From Agathobaculum ammoniilyticum (GTDB lineage Bacteria; Bacillota; Clostridia; Oscillospirales; Butyricicoccaceae): a stretch of DNA of 59,071 nt. Positions 1-8,190 of the stretch are shown one piece after another; the first letter of the stretch is position 1, and every line of letters starts with the position of its first letter. Under the pieces are notes generated by a model, which worked only from the letters and a program-made list of their open reading frames with translations, had not been told where the DNA came from and searched no databases. The DNA lies in contig NZ_JAOQJE010000015.1 in the NCBI RefSeq assembly GCF_025567315.1, positions 1-59,071 of the forward strand, read 5' to 3'. Position numbers and translations under genes: made by a program.

Positions 1-93
1 CTCGCCAAACTGCAGAATCTTCTCCGGCGCTTCCTCCAGAATATATCCCTTGTATCCGCTCGCTTTTATTCTTTTGTAATTTAGTTCTTCCAT
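1..93 (-). CDS. Mannitol-dehydrogenase-family sugar-acid reductase, N-terminus only
   Basis: Only the first 31 residues are inside the window; the gene runs off the left edge. The fragment starts MEELNYKRIKAS and ends EKILQFGE, which matches the start of the mannitol/tagaturonate/fructuronate reductase family (usual motif LQFGEGNFLR, opening the Rossmann fold). Such enzymes interconvert keto and hydroxy sugar acids with NAD(H). A GAGGAG ribosome site lies about 13 bases upstream of the ATG. The gene follows the LarA-like gene on the same strand, so it is probably the distal gene of the sugar-acid operon. The family is likely; the exact substrate is not decidable from this piece. Confidence 0.55.
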   Translation of the reverse strand, partial: MEELNYKRIKASGYKGYILEEAPEKILQFGE

Positions 94-120
94 CTTTAAT
101 ATTTCACTCCTCAAAACGCA

Positions 121-1404
121 TTACCAAAGGTTGCCGTCCTCGTCAAAGGGCAGGTATTCCAGCTCGGACTCGATCTCCATCTGCGGATTGTTTTTTGCCT
201 CCTCCAGATAGGATTCGGACAGCATGATATGCTCCAGATGCAGGCTGTTCGGGATGCGCACCACGCGCGGGTTGGATTTGTCGATCTCGTTGCAACTCTT
301 GATGCAGACCTGGATCGTCTCCTTATCGCTTTCCATCACAATCGGGATGCGCACGCCGCCCAGCACTGTGCAGGTGATCGCGTTCGGGTACATGGACGCG
401 AGATCGAGCTGGTCAAACACGCGCTTGGTCGTCGCGCTGGAATAGCCCAAGCCGATGCCGTTCCCATGGGTTTCCGGACTCAGGTCGAGTACCGCCACGC
501 GTTGCGCGTCGATACCGCCGGTTGCGTAAGGCGTGCAGAATGTGCCTGTGATGTTCGGATCCATCCCGTCGCCGCTGAAATTCTTGCCGATCTGATCGAC
601 AATCAATACGTCACACGAATCGACAAGGATGCGCGGCATATAGGAAAACGCTTCCTTGAGCAGCTCAGGCTCGACCGCGTCGATATCCTCCGCCGCGACC
701 GCAACGATCTTGCAGGTCTCGTCGAACGCATTCTCAATCGTCGGTACGCCGAACAGGATGGGTGCGTTTTTCAGGATGCAGCGGCCGAACAGCGGCACGT
801 TTTTCGCCATGTTCTTGAAGCCCTCCGCATGGCAGACCTCCGCGCCGTACTGCTTGCCCAGGCCGATCGCCATCATTTTCATCAGACCGCTTTCATACGG
901 CCCGCGGAACGCAGTGTGCGGCTTGACGCGGCAGCCCAGGATGATGCCGTCCGCCTCCGCCGCGTTTTTGTCAATATATACGTCGCCGCCCTCGTCGTTG
1001 ACGCCGATCTTCTTGACCTCCATCGAGGAGATGATCGGGCAGCCGACATACTCCTCCACAATTCCGTAGCCGGCCAGAATCTCCCGCTGTCCCTCGGCGG
1101 TTGCGCCGCCGTGGCTGCCCATCGCCGGCACGATAAACGGATGCGCGCCGCGGGATTTGACAAAATCCGCGATGCACTTGGTGGTCAGCGCGACGTTCGC
1201 CACGCCGCGCGAACCTGCAGTGATGGCAATGCGCATACCGGGCTTGACGCGCGAGGCGAATTTCTCCTCGCTGAGCAGGCTGCGGATGATATCCGGTATA
1301 TCCGCCGGATCGATGCGCGGACGCGGGAATTTCTGACGCACGCGGAACATCTTCGGCACAAAAGTATCCTTCACTAAATCAGCGACCAACGGCCGTTCTC
1401 TCAT
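121..1404 (-). CDS. LarA-like (nickel-pincer racemase/epimerase family, DUF2088) enzyme
   Basis: A 427-residue protein. LarA relatives use a nickel-pincer nucleotide cofactor to racemise or epimerise 2-hydroxy acids in the cytoplasm; other members act on lactate, malate or gluconate. The N-terminal half contains PAMGSHGGATAEGQ and GCRVKPHTAFRGPYESG, with the His and Lys residues expected around the active site. I chose the ATG at 1404 because GGAGGG lies seven bases before it, inside the longer frame that opens at 1419. The gene lies about 100 bases downstream of dctM on the same strand. Context (TRAP importer, zinc dehydrogenase, mannitol-dehydrogenase-type reductase) suggests a sugar-acid epimerase rather than lactate racemase. 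No larB, larC or larE cofactor genes are visible in the window. Confidence 0.7.
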   Translation of the reverse strand: MRERPLVADLVKDTFVPKMFRVRQKFPRPRIDPADIPDIIRSLLSEEKFASRVKPGMRIAITAGSRGVANVALTTKCIADFVKSRGAHPFIVPAMGSHGGATAEGQREILAGYGIVEEYVGCPIISSMEVKKIGVNDEGGDVYIDKNAAEADGIILGCRVKPHTAFRGPYESGLMKMMAIGLGKQYGAEVCHAEGFKNMAKNVPLFGRCILKNAPILFGVPTIENAFDETCKIVAVAAEDIDAVEPELLKEAFSYMPRILVDSCDVLIVDQIGKNFSGDGMDPNITGTFCTPYATGGIDAQRVAVLDLSPETHGNGIGLGYSSATTKRVFDQLDLASMYPNAITCTVLGGVRIPIVMESDKETIQVCIKSCNEIDKSNPRVVRIPNSLHLEHIMLSESYLEEAKNNPQMEIESELEYLPFDEDGNLW

Positions 1405-1508
1405 GGCAAAGCCCTCCATTCAAACAGCGGCAAAACCCGGCCTTCTCCAGCGCGCAATCGCGGCCGCAGCAGCACCGGGTCTTAGCCAATTTGCTATCAA
1501 TTTTTCTC

Positions 1509-2792
1509 TTAGTAGATCAGATTAACCAAGAACGTAGACAGTGGCGGGAAGTATGTCAGCAGCAGGATATCGGCCGCGAACAGGATATAAAACGGTACCG
1601 CTTCCCTGATAAAGTCCTTGGTCGGACACTTGGTAATACCGCAGGTGACGAACATCAGCGTACCCATCGGCGGGGTGAACGCACCGATTGTGCAGTTGAA
1701 GATATAAACCATTGCAAAGTGGACCGGATCAATGCCGAACGCCAGCGCAACCGGATGCAGCAGCGGCCCGAGCACGATCATCGACGCATTACCTTCTACG
1801 AACATGCCCACGATGATCAGGAAGATGTTGACGACCAGCAGGAATATGTATTTGTTGTCGATGGCGTTGGTCATCCAGTTGGCAAACGTCTGTGGAATCT
1901 GCTCGCGGGTCAGCACCCAGGAAAAGCAGGACGCCGCCGCGACGATCAGCATAATCGAGCTGGTGGTGGTGACCGTTTCCTTGCAGCCCTTGGCAAAGTT
2001 CTTGAGCTTCATCTCATGGTACAGCACGCCGAGCGCCAGCGCATAAACGATCGCGACCGTGCCGGCCTCGTTCGCGGTGAACACGCCGATACGCACACCG
2101 CCGATAATGATGATCGGCAGCAGCATGGGCAGGATCGCCGGACGGATCGCATCCCATTTTTCATGCGCTGATATCTTTTCCGTCTGCATCGGCTTGTAGC
2201 CTCGCCTTTTGGATACAAAGTGCGTGAAGATCATCAGCGTGGCGGTCAGGAACAGGCCGGGGCCAATGCCAGCGACGAACAACTGGCCGACCGAGATGTT
2301 ATTGATGCAGGCGTAAATAATCAGGCCGGTTCCGGGCGGAATCAGCGGCACGACCATGCCGGAGGCCGCGGTGATAACGGTCGAGAACGCCTTGGAGAAG
2401 CCGTGCGCCTCCATAGAGGGAACGAGCATCTTGGCTTCCATCGCCGCGTCCGCGAGCGAGGAGCCGGACAGGCCGCCCATCAGCGTGGACAGCAGGATGT
2501 TAACCTGCGCCAGACCGCCGGGCATGCGCGCGGTCAGAACGGCGCAGCAGTCCATGATGCGGCGCGTAACGCCCGTATAGTTCATGAATACGCCCGCCAT
2601 GACGAAGAACGGGATCGCCAGCAGGGACAGACCCTGTGCGCCGGCCAGCGTCTGCTGGGCGAAAATCGTTGCGTTGGTTGCCGGATTGCCGAGGAAATAG
2701 ATCGCCGAGGCCGCCAGCACCGAGATATACACCGGTACTTTCAGGAAAAGCATGACCAGCAAAAGGATGCAGGAGATACCAATGATATTCAT
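1509..2792 (-). CDS. dctM: TRAP transporter large permease (DctM family)
   Basis: A 427-residue, very hydrophobic protein of the usual DctM length, with about a dozen membrane segments. Typical family stretches are visible: FFVMAGVFMNYTGVTRR near residue 65, GGLSGSSLADAAM near 110, and VPLIPPGTGLIIY near 150. It forms the ion-coupled channel of a tripartite ATP-independent periplasmic (TRAP) transporter that imports organic or sugar acids. Its start overlaps the dctQ stop by four bases (ATGA), so the two permease parts are translationally coupled. Substrate is set by the binding protein encoded upstream. Confidence 0.93.
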   Translation of the reverse strand: MNIIGISCILLLVMLFLKVPVYISVLAASAIYFLGNPATNATIFAQQTLAGAQGLSLLAIPFFVMAGVFMNYTGVTRRIMDCCAVLTARMPGGLAQVNILLSTLMGGLSGSSLADAAMEAKMLVPSMEAHGFSKAFSTVITAASGMVVPLIPPGTGLIIYACINNISVGQLFVAGIGPGLFLTATLMIFTHFVSKRRGYKPMQTEKISAHEKWDAIRPAILPMLLPIIIIGGVRIGVFTANEAGTVAIVYALALGVLYHEMKLKNFAKGCKETVTTTSSIMLIVAAASCFSWVLTREQIPQTFANWMTNAIDNKYIFLLVVNIFLIIVGMFVEGNASMIVLGPLLHPVALAFGIDPVHFAMVYIFNCTIGAFTPPMGTLMFVTCGITKCPTKDFIREAVPFYILFAADILLLTYFPPLSTFLVNLIY

Positions 2793-3319
2793 TCTTTCTT
2801 CGCCTCCTCGAACTCTTCCTCCGTAATCGCTTCAATGGTTTCCTGCTCGGAATAATGGAAGAAATTCACCAGCACAAAGTTGAAGATCTGCCAGATGCAG
2901 GATACCGGTACAATGCAGTAAATTAAAATATAGGAAATGTGCAGCACCGCGGTGGTGCGGCCGCTGTTTGCGAACACCATCATGTACTGTATGGACAGGT
3001 AGCCCAGGAACAGCAGCGTGACAATGGTCACGAGCAGGATCAGGATGTTGATTATGTTCTTTACCGCTTTGGGGAAAAACTCAAAAAACACCTCGATCGC
3101 CGCATGGTTGCCGGTGCGGAACGCAGCGCCGGCCGCACCAAAAATCACCCAGACGATCATGGCCGCCTGAATCTCCTCAATCCAAGTAAAGGGGGAGCCT
3201 AAAATATAGCGTGCAACTACGCCGGCAAAGGTAAGGCCTACCAGCACGCACATCGCAATGGACGCGATCGCTACATCGATGTTGAGCAGCAGAAATCTCC
3301 AGTTGCGCTGTTGCTTCAT
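2789..3319 (-). CDS. dctQ: TRAP transporter small permease (DctQ family)
   Basis: A 176-residue protein with four hydrophobic helices, the family pattern, and the DctQ-like stretch SPFTWIEEIQAAMIVWVIF after the second helix. It partners DctM in the membrane. A longer frame opens at 3364, but the ATG at 3319 has GGAGGT seven bases upstream and begins MKQQRNWRF, so I take that start. The C-terminus is acidic (EAITEEEFEEAKKE) and its stop overlaps the dctM start. Confidence 0.9.
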   Translation of the reverse strand: MKQQRNWRFLLLNIDVAIASIAMCVLVGLTFAGVVARYILGSPFTWIEEIQAAMIVWVIFGAAGAAFRTGNHAAIEVFFEFFPKAVKNIINILILLVTIVTLLFLGYLSIQYMMVFANSGRTTAVLHISYILIYCIVPVSCIWQIFNFVLVNFFHYSEQETIEAITEEEFEEAKKE

Positions 3320-3384
3320 GCGTTTTACCTCCGATCTCTCTTCTATTAACGCATCTTTTCGCACATATTCCGTCCCCGCGGGGA

Positions 3385-3413
3385 GGAGAAGCGGATCAGC
3401 GACCCGCTTCTCC
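3385..3413 (-). promoter_or_regulatory. Stem-loop between dctP and dctQ
   Basis: A perfect 10-bp inverted repeat (GGAGAAGCGG and its complement) with a 9-base loop lies in the gap between dctP and dctQ, with no T-run after it. Hairpins here commonly protect or partly end the upstream message, so that the binding protein is made in excess over the permease. That role is inferred. Confidence 0.6.
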
Positions 3414-3447
3414 CAGCGAAGAAAACAGATTATGTGTTGTTGTCGGA

Positions 3448-4533
3448 TTATGCAGCGGCGCCGGTCGAAATCCCTTTCACGGTGTCATACAGGCCTTCGG
3501 TCCAGCCCAGGGTGCTGGAGGCTTCGTCGAAGAACTTCTGCGCAGCCTCAACCCACTGTGCCTTCTCGTCGTCGGTCAGCTCGATAACGGTTACGCCCGC
3601 GTCCTTCATGCCCTGCTCGGCTTCTTCCGTTGCCGCGTCGTACAGCTCGTTGTTATACAGACCCGCTTCGTCCGCGCATTCCATCAGGATCTGCTGCTGC
3701 TCTTCAGTCAGGGTGGTGAAGAAAGACTCGCCGCAAATCCACATCGAGGTAGCCAAGATGTGCTCGTTCTTGGTCAGGTATTTGGCAACCTCTTGGAAGG
3801 AACGGTTGTAGAGGGAGGTGATCGGGTTCTCAACCGCATCGATCGTGCCGCCGCTCATGGCCTGGTAAACGTCGCCCATATCCATGCCGACCGGCGTTGC
3901 GCCCAGGTCCTCAAAGCTTCTGACCGACAGGTCGTTGGAAGATACGCGCAGCTTCAGGCCGGACAGGTCGGACGGGGTGCGAACCTCCTTGATGGAGAGG
4001 ATGTCGCGCGCGCCGTAAATCCAGTTGGAGGTCAGAACACGCAGGCCGCCGGTGCTTGCCAGCTGGTCGCACAGGTCAGCATACCAGTCGCTGTCCAGCA
4101 CAGCCCACAGTTCATCCCAGCTCTCAAATGTATACGGCGCATAGAAGATACCGAAATCCGGCACGCCGTAATCTGCGAGGAACGCGCCGTCCGCAACCGT
4201 AATCACGCTTTCGCCCATCAGCATCTGGTCGATCAGGTCGTTTTTCTTACCTAACGTAGAGTTCGGGAACAGCTCAAGCTGAATCGAGCCGCCAGACTTC
4301 TCCTCAACCAGCTCTTTCCACTTCTCAGCCGCCTGTGCCGCCGGCTCGGTGGTCGCGTTCTCATAGCCAACATTGATTGTAACGGTAGCACCCGCATCAT
4401 TCGACGCAGGCTCGTCCCCCGCCGTACCGTTCGCCGTCGTGTCCGTGCTGCTGTTGCCGCACGCCGCAAGGCCTGCCATCATCGCTCCGCAAAGCAGGGT
4501 GGCCATCATCCTCTTTGTCCATTTCGTTTTCAT
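3448..4533 (-). CDS. dctP: TRAP transporter substrate-binding lipoprotein (DctP family)
   Basis: A 361-residue protein with a lipoprotein signal (MKTKWTKRMM start, hydrophobic core, lipobox LAAC with Cys near residue 26) and a low-complexity Ser/Thr/Asp linker. The body has DctP hallmarks: LKLRVSSNDLSVRSFEDLGATP near residue 190, and QAMSGGTIDAVENPITSL, which includes the region that holds the ligand carboxylate-binding Arg/Asn in the family. It captures the substrate outside the membrane and hands it to DctQM. It lies between the zinc dehydrogenase gene and dctQ in one operon. Confidence 0.93.
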   Translation of the reverse strand: MKTKWTKRMMATLLCGAMMAGLAACGNSSTDTTANGTAGDEPASNDAGATVTINVGYENATTEPAAQAAEKWKELVEEKSGGSIQLELFPNSTLGKKNDLIDQMLMGESVITVADGAFLADYGVPDFGIFYAPYTFESWDELWAVLDSDWYADLCDQLASTGGLRVLTSNWIYGARDILSIKEVRTPSDLSGLKLRVSSNDLSVRSFEDLGATPVGMDMGDVYQAMSGGTIDAVENPITSLYNRSFQEVAKYLTKNEHILATSMWICGESFFTTLTEEQQQILMECADEAGLYNNELYDAATEEAEQGMKDAGVTVIELTDDEKAQWVEAAQKFFDEASSTLGWTEGLYDTVKGISTGAAA

Positions 4534-4588
4534 GCTGATTCTCCTTTTCTCACTTTTTTATTTCACTTCACCGCCGCATATCGGTTCT

Positions 4589-5614
4589 TCAGGTGAAGTC
4601 GATCACAACTTTCAGCATTTTTCCTGCGTTAGCGGAAAACTCCTCAAACGCCTGCGGCGCGTCCGTCCACTTGTAGGTGTTGGTGACGATCTTCTCCAAA
4701 TCGATGCCGCCCGATTTCACCAGATCAATCAACTCCACAAAGTCCTTTTTCATCGCGTTGCGCGAGCCGTAAATGTTCAGCTCTTTTTTCTGGATGATCG
4801 TAAAAAAGAAATTGTCTAAGTTGCGCTTGGATACGCCGATCAGCACCACGCGCGCGCCGAAGCAGGCCGCGTCAATACAGTTCATGAACGTCTCCGGCAT
4901 GCCGACCGCCTCGATCGTCACATCGAACCCATTCCCGTCGGTCAGCGCGGCGACACCCTTTGCGAACGCCTCCGGCGACTCGTTGAGCAGCTTGTGGTCC
5001 AGGCCGAATGTCCGGCAGGCATACTCGAGCTTGTCCGGTGCCACATCGCAGATCGTGACCTCGGCCCCCTTCGCCTTGGCCGCGACTGCGGCCAGCACGC
5101 CAATCGTGCCAGCGCCGACCACCAGCACCTTTTCGCCCGCCTTGACGTTTGCCCGCTGCACGCCGTGGTAGCTGATGCAGAATGGCTCGATCAGCGTCAA
5201 CACCTTGGGGTCCAGCCCCTTGCCGTCGTAAATGCGCTCGACCGGCATGGTGATGTATTCGGCAAACGCCCCCTCGCGCTGCACCCCCATCGTCTCGTTG
5301 CCCGTGCAGGCATTGACCAAGCCTCTCCTGCACGAATAACATGTCCCGCAGTTGAAATACGGATTACAGGTTACGATCATGCCCGGCTTAAGCCCTTCCT
5401 CGTTTTCGTCGATCTCCACGATCTCCGCCGAAAACTCGTGTCCTGGTATACGCGGATACGATACATATGCGTTCGCACCCCGATAGGAGCCGAGGTCGCT
5501 TCCGCAGATACCCCCGTACAGAAGCTTGAGCAACGCTTCCCCCGGCTTCCTTACCGGTTTTTCAATTTCTTTGAGGACGACTTTCCCTGGCTTTTCTATG
5601 CAGATTGCTTTCAT
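4589..5614 (-). CDS. Zinc-dependent alcohol/polyol dehydrogenase
   Basis: A 341-residue medium-chain dehydrogenase, the usual length for sorbitol/threonine dehydrogenase relatives. The catalytic zinc Cys is in GGICGSDLG, the His/Glu pair in PGHEFSAE, and four structural-zinc Cys lie in CNPYFNCGTCYSCRRG and VNAC. The NAD-binding Rossmann motif VVGAGTIGVLAA is near residue 168. It oxidises a hydroxyl of a polyol or sugar acid in the cytoplasm. It is the first gene of the minus-strand operon, followed by the TRAP genes and the LarA-like enzyme, so it probably takes part in breaking down what the transporter imports. The exact substrate is unknown. Confidence 0.88.
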   Translation of the reverse strand: MKAICIEKPGKVVLKEIEKPVRKPGEALLKLLYGGICGSDLGSYRGANAYVSYPRIPGHEFSAEIVEIDENEEGLKPGMIVTCNPYFNCGTCYSCRRGLVNACTGNETMGVQREGAFAEYITMPVERIYDGKGLDPKVLTLIEPFCISYHGVQRANVKAGEKVLVVGAGTIGVLAAVAAKAKGAEVTICDVAPDKLEYACRTFGLDHKLLNESPEAFAKGVAALTDGNGFDVTIEAVGMPETFMNCIDAACFGARVVLIGVSKRNLDNFFFTIIQKKELNIYGSRNAMKKDFVELIDLVKSGGIDLEKIVTNTYKWTDAPQAFEEFSANAGKMLKVVIDFT

Positions 5615-5727
5615 CTTTAACGGAATCCCTCCAAACCGACATTTTCCGGATCTCGGTGTCCGGACGCTGCACTGCGCGCGCCGCAGTTTGGGCTACAACT
5701 TGTATCCCAGATGTACCTTACGCAACC

Positions 5728-5756
5728 ATTTTATTCCCCTTTCCCATTATTGTCAA
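5728..5756 (-). promoter_or_regulatory. Promoter of the dehydrogenase/TRAP/LarA-like operon
   Basis: Reading the minus strand: TTGACA (5756-5751), a 17-base spacer, then TAAAAT (5733-5728). Transcription would start near 5721 and leave a leader of about 107 bases before the ATG at 5614. I see no riboswitch I recognise in that leader. The divergent regulator promoter is about 100 bases away, so control by the GntR protein at this gap is likely. Confidence 0.7.
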
Positions 5757-5852
5757 TGACACTTTATCAAAAACAAACAAAATTGTAAGATTAACCAATT
5801 TGTAAGCAAGCATTATGTCTAAATTAACAATTTATTTTTACTTGTATCCCTA

Positions 5853-5881
5853 TTGCATATTACTGAAAAGCGCAATATAAT
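5853..5881 (+). promoter_or_regulatory. Promoter of the GntR regulator gene
   Basis: TTGCAT (5853-5858), a 17-base spacer and a perfect TATAAT (5876-5881). The -10 box lies inside the longest possible frame, which opens at 5853. That argues for translation from the ATG at 5913 instead. Confidence 0.6.
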
Positions 5882-5912
5882 TAATTTATATACTCTTTCG
5901 GAGGTGCGGATC

Positions 5913-6581
5913 ATGGCGGTCCAAAAAGAGCCCTCAATGCAGTCCAAGGCTTACCATTTTATCAAAAACAAAATCACTTCGTGCGAATATGCTCCAAACC
6001 AGCTGCTCAGCGAATCCCTGCTTCAGGAAGAGCTTGGTTTTTCCCGCACGCCTGTCCGCGAGGCGATCAGCCGCCTGGCGCAGGAGGGTCTGCTCAAGGT
6101 GTTTCCCAAGCGCGGCATCGTTGTGTCCGGCATCACCGTCAGCGATATCCGCATGATTTTTGAGGTGCGCACCTTGGTCGAGCCATACGCGCTGCGCACC
6201 TGCGGCGATAACATCAACCAGCATGAGATCGAGCGCTTCTCCCAAATCTTTCACGATTTTGAAACGACCAATAATTGTCCGGATTTCTATGAACTGGACG
6301 ACCGATTCCATCTTTTCCTGATTTCCGCCCTGCAGAATGATTATCTGCTTGACCTGTATGCACGCATCCAAACGCAGAATATCCGGCTGCGCATCATGAG
6401 CGGTCAGTCCATCGACCGCCGCCTGCAGGAGTCGATGGAGGAGCATGCGCAGATCGCTGACGCCTGCCTTGCGCGGAACTGGGAGCTTGCCGCATCCGCG
6501 ATGCTGCAGCATCTGGAATTTTCCAAGCAGTCCGCTTTAACCACGATCCTGCGGTTCCGCAGTGACACAGATATTATTTAA
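5913..6581 (+). CDS. GntR-family (FadR/FCD type) transcriptional regulator
   Basis: A 222-residue protein. The N-terminal winged helix contains LLSESLLQEELGFSRTPVREA, the classic GntR recognition helix. It is followed by an all-helical FCD ligand domain with the metal-binding Asp/His pattern (ELDDRFHLFLISALQND and a later His-rich turn near EEHAQIADACL). I place the start at 5913, where GGAGGTG precedes the ATG by six bases. Such regulators usually sense a sugar acid or related carboxylate and repress the neighbouring operon. The divergent layout makes the TRAP/LarA-like operon the obvious target. Confidence 0.9.
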   Translation: MAVQKEPSMQSKAYHFIKNKITSCEYAPNQLLSESLLQEELGFSRTPVREAISRLAQEGLLKVFPKRGIVVSGITVSDIRMIFEVRTLVEPYALRTCGDNINQHEIERFSQIFHDFETTNNCPDFYELDDRFHLFLISALQNDYLLDLYARIQTQNIRLRIMSGQSIDRRLQESMEEHAQIADACLARNWELAASAMLQHLEFSKQSALTTILRFRSDTDII

Positions 6582-6604
6582 TTTGCTGAGAGGAGCAATT
6601 TCCA

Positions 6605-7036
6605 ATGGACCATGCAACAGAACAGTCTTATTACAAGCGCTTCCGCGCAGCGGCGATCCGGTTTGAGGTTATCGGCGGCGCATTGCTGGCAATCGGCATT
6701 GGCGCCAATTTCATTTTCGGCACCTCCATGCTGGCTGTCAGCCTGATTTTCGCAGGTCCCGGCGCCCTTCTTTTGATCCTCGGCGGGTCCAGCCTGCGGC
6801 CGCACAACCTCGTAAAAGCGTTTGCCCAGCAATGCATGCGCGAACCGAGCCGCGAAATGGCCCAAGGCCTTCTGGATGCGCTGCACTCGTCAAAAAGAAT
6901 CCGGCTGATGGGACGTTCTATCCAAGTGGTCCAGGCCGCGGTTGAGGTCTATGCCAATACCGAAGACGCGGATCCGGATATTGTGGACCAGCTTCGCCGT
7001 ACAGTGGCGGACAGTGTGGTTAAGAAGATGTTTTAA
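6605..7036 (+). CDS. Small two-helix membrane protein of unknown function
   Basis: A 143-residue protein, not recognised. Residues roughly 20-65 hold two adjacent hydrophobic helices (FEVIGGALLAIGIGANFIFG, then SLIFAGPGALLLILGG). A soluble, charged helical tail of about 75 residues follows. A weak GAGGAGC ribosome site precedes the ATG. The gene begins 23 bases after the GntR stop, so it is probably transcribed with it. No catalytic motif is visible. It may be a lineage-specific protein, and I assign no function. Confidence 0.6.
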   Translation: MDHATEQSYYKRFRAAAIRFEVIGGALLAIGIGANFIFGTSMLAVSLIFAGPGALLLILGGSSLRPHNLVKAFAQQCMREPSREMAQGLLDALHSSKRIRLMGRSIQVVQAAVEVYANTEDADPDIVDQLRRTVADSVVKKMF

Positions 7037-7083
7037 TCAGTGTTATGCTACCCCAGAGATTCGCATTTCTACTGCAAAAAAAA

Positions 7084-7112
7084 ATGACATTGAAAACGAG
7101 CCTCGGTATAAT
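7084..7112 (+). promoter_or_regulatory. Promoter of the decayed DUF1847 gene
   Basis: ATGACA (7084-7089), 17 bases, then TATAAT (7107-7112), followed by an AAGGAG ribosome site at 7121-7125. The signals survive although the gene behind them is broken. Confidence 0.55.
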
Positions 7113-7134
7113 AATTTTAAAAGGAGTGACTGGT

Positions 7135-7772
7135 AAGAAAATCAATCCGAGCTGTGTAGACTACGGCATTATGAACTGCCGTACGCTGGACAAACACTGG
7201 CCTGATTTTTGTCTGACGACCAATCTGGAAGAGGGGGAGTTAGACCGTATTCTGGAGCGGTATATGGAACCGGACAACAGTAAATATTCCTTGGCTTCAG
7301 CCGAGGTAGAGTACGAGGGATACCGTCTTCTGACGCGAGTTGAGGAAATCATCGCTGTAGCCCGTAAAATAAGCGCTTAAAAACGGGGATCGCTACTTGT
7401 GACGGTCTAATTGAGGGATCTCGTATTTTGGCGCGCATTTTGCATGTACATGGGTTTGATGTATATGGTGTTATCTGCAAAGTCGGAGCTACGTCCAAAA
7501 GCTGCATTGGAATTCCGAAAGAGTGTGAGGAGGTTGGCGTTTCTATATGCAACCCTATCATGCGGGCGGAACGTCTCAACAAAGCGCAAACCGATTTGAA
7601 TATCGTCGTTGGTTTATGTGTTGGCCACGACAGTCTATTCTACAAATATTCCAATGCGTTTTGCACAACTGCTATTACCGAAAACCGTGTTTTAGGTCAC
7701 AATCCTGCCGCTGCTCTGTATGGTACATCGTGCTACTATGCTCGGCTATTGAAAGGCGACGAGGACAAATAA
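7135..7772 (+). pseudogene. DUF1847-family metal-binding-type protein, decayed
   Basis: The two halves read as a DUF1847 protein of about 210 residues. The first half (PSCVDYGIMNC, then DFCLTTNLEE and RVEEIIAVARK) lies in one frame up to a TAA near 7378. The second half lies in another frame and continues TGIATCDGLIEGSRILARIL through VVGLCVGHDSLFYKYS and LGHNPAAALYG. Three lesions are visible: the position where ATG is expected after the ribosome site reads AAG (7135-7137), a conserved Cys is Tyr (CVDY instead of CxDC), and the frame shifts near 7375. The family's function is not established, though its cysteines suggest metal binding. Confidence 0.8.
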
Positions 7773-7776
7773 AACA

Positions 7777-7826
7777 AACCGTCTTTGCCTGTGTTTTATA
7801 CAGCAGGTAAAGACGGTTCTCCATTT
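7777..7826 (+). terminator. Rho-independent terminator after the DUF1847 remnant
   Basis: A 15-bp stem (7777-7791 with 7804-7818, one G-T pair), a 12-base loop and a T-rich tail (CCATTTTTATTTT). Confidence 0.85.
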
Positions 7827-7829
7827 TTA

Positions 7830-8190
7830 TTTTATCCGTTGTTTATGAAGGAAAACCTTCGTACACTTTTGGTCGGCAGGCGTATTGAACGCCGACATAT
7901 GACCTATACTTGGCGCGATGTTGCATTATATCCCTTGGCCGTTGGGTCTAAGGAAGATAATCTTCAGTACACTAAAACACTTCCTACGTTCAGCGCACTT
8001 CCATACTGGGGTACCACAAACATTTCTCCTCTCCTGCCTCGCCCCGAACCGGCAGCTTTGTTGGCTGATAAATTTATCCACAGCACAGTCGCCCCTCTTC
8101 ATTGCCGATCGAGAAGCTGCCCTGCACGATATCCGCCTGATACTTGCATCGGTCTGGGTGTCCACAGCAGGAGGTATGGTCTGATCCGTG
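7830..8190. other. Non-coding stretch with no recognisable gene
   Basis: About 360 bases between the terminator and the end of the surface-protein pseudogene. Short frames exist on both strands, but none has a ribosome site or a recognisable motif. The minus strand may hold further decayed tail of the neighbouring pseudogene. Confidence 0.4.

Noticed and set aside
229..1377. A 382-codon plus-strand frame opposite the LarA-like gene
   Set aside because: It is Arg/Ala/His-rich with no family motif and no ribosome site; it mirrors the codon pattern of the real gene.
5614..5727. A possible riboswitch in the 107-base leader of the dehydrogenase gene
   Set aside because: No stem pattern that I recognise from known riboswitches.
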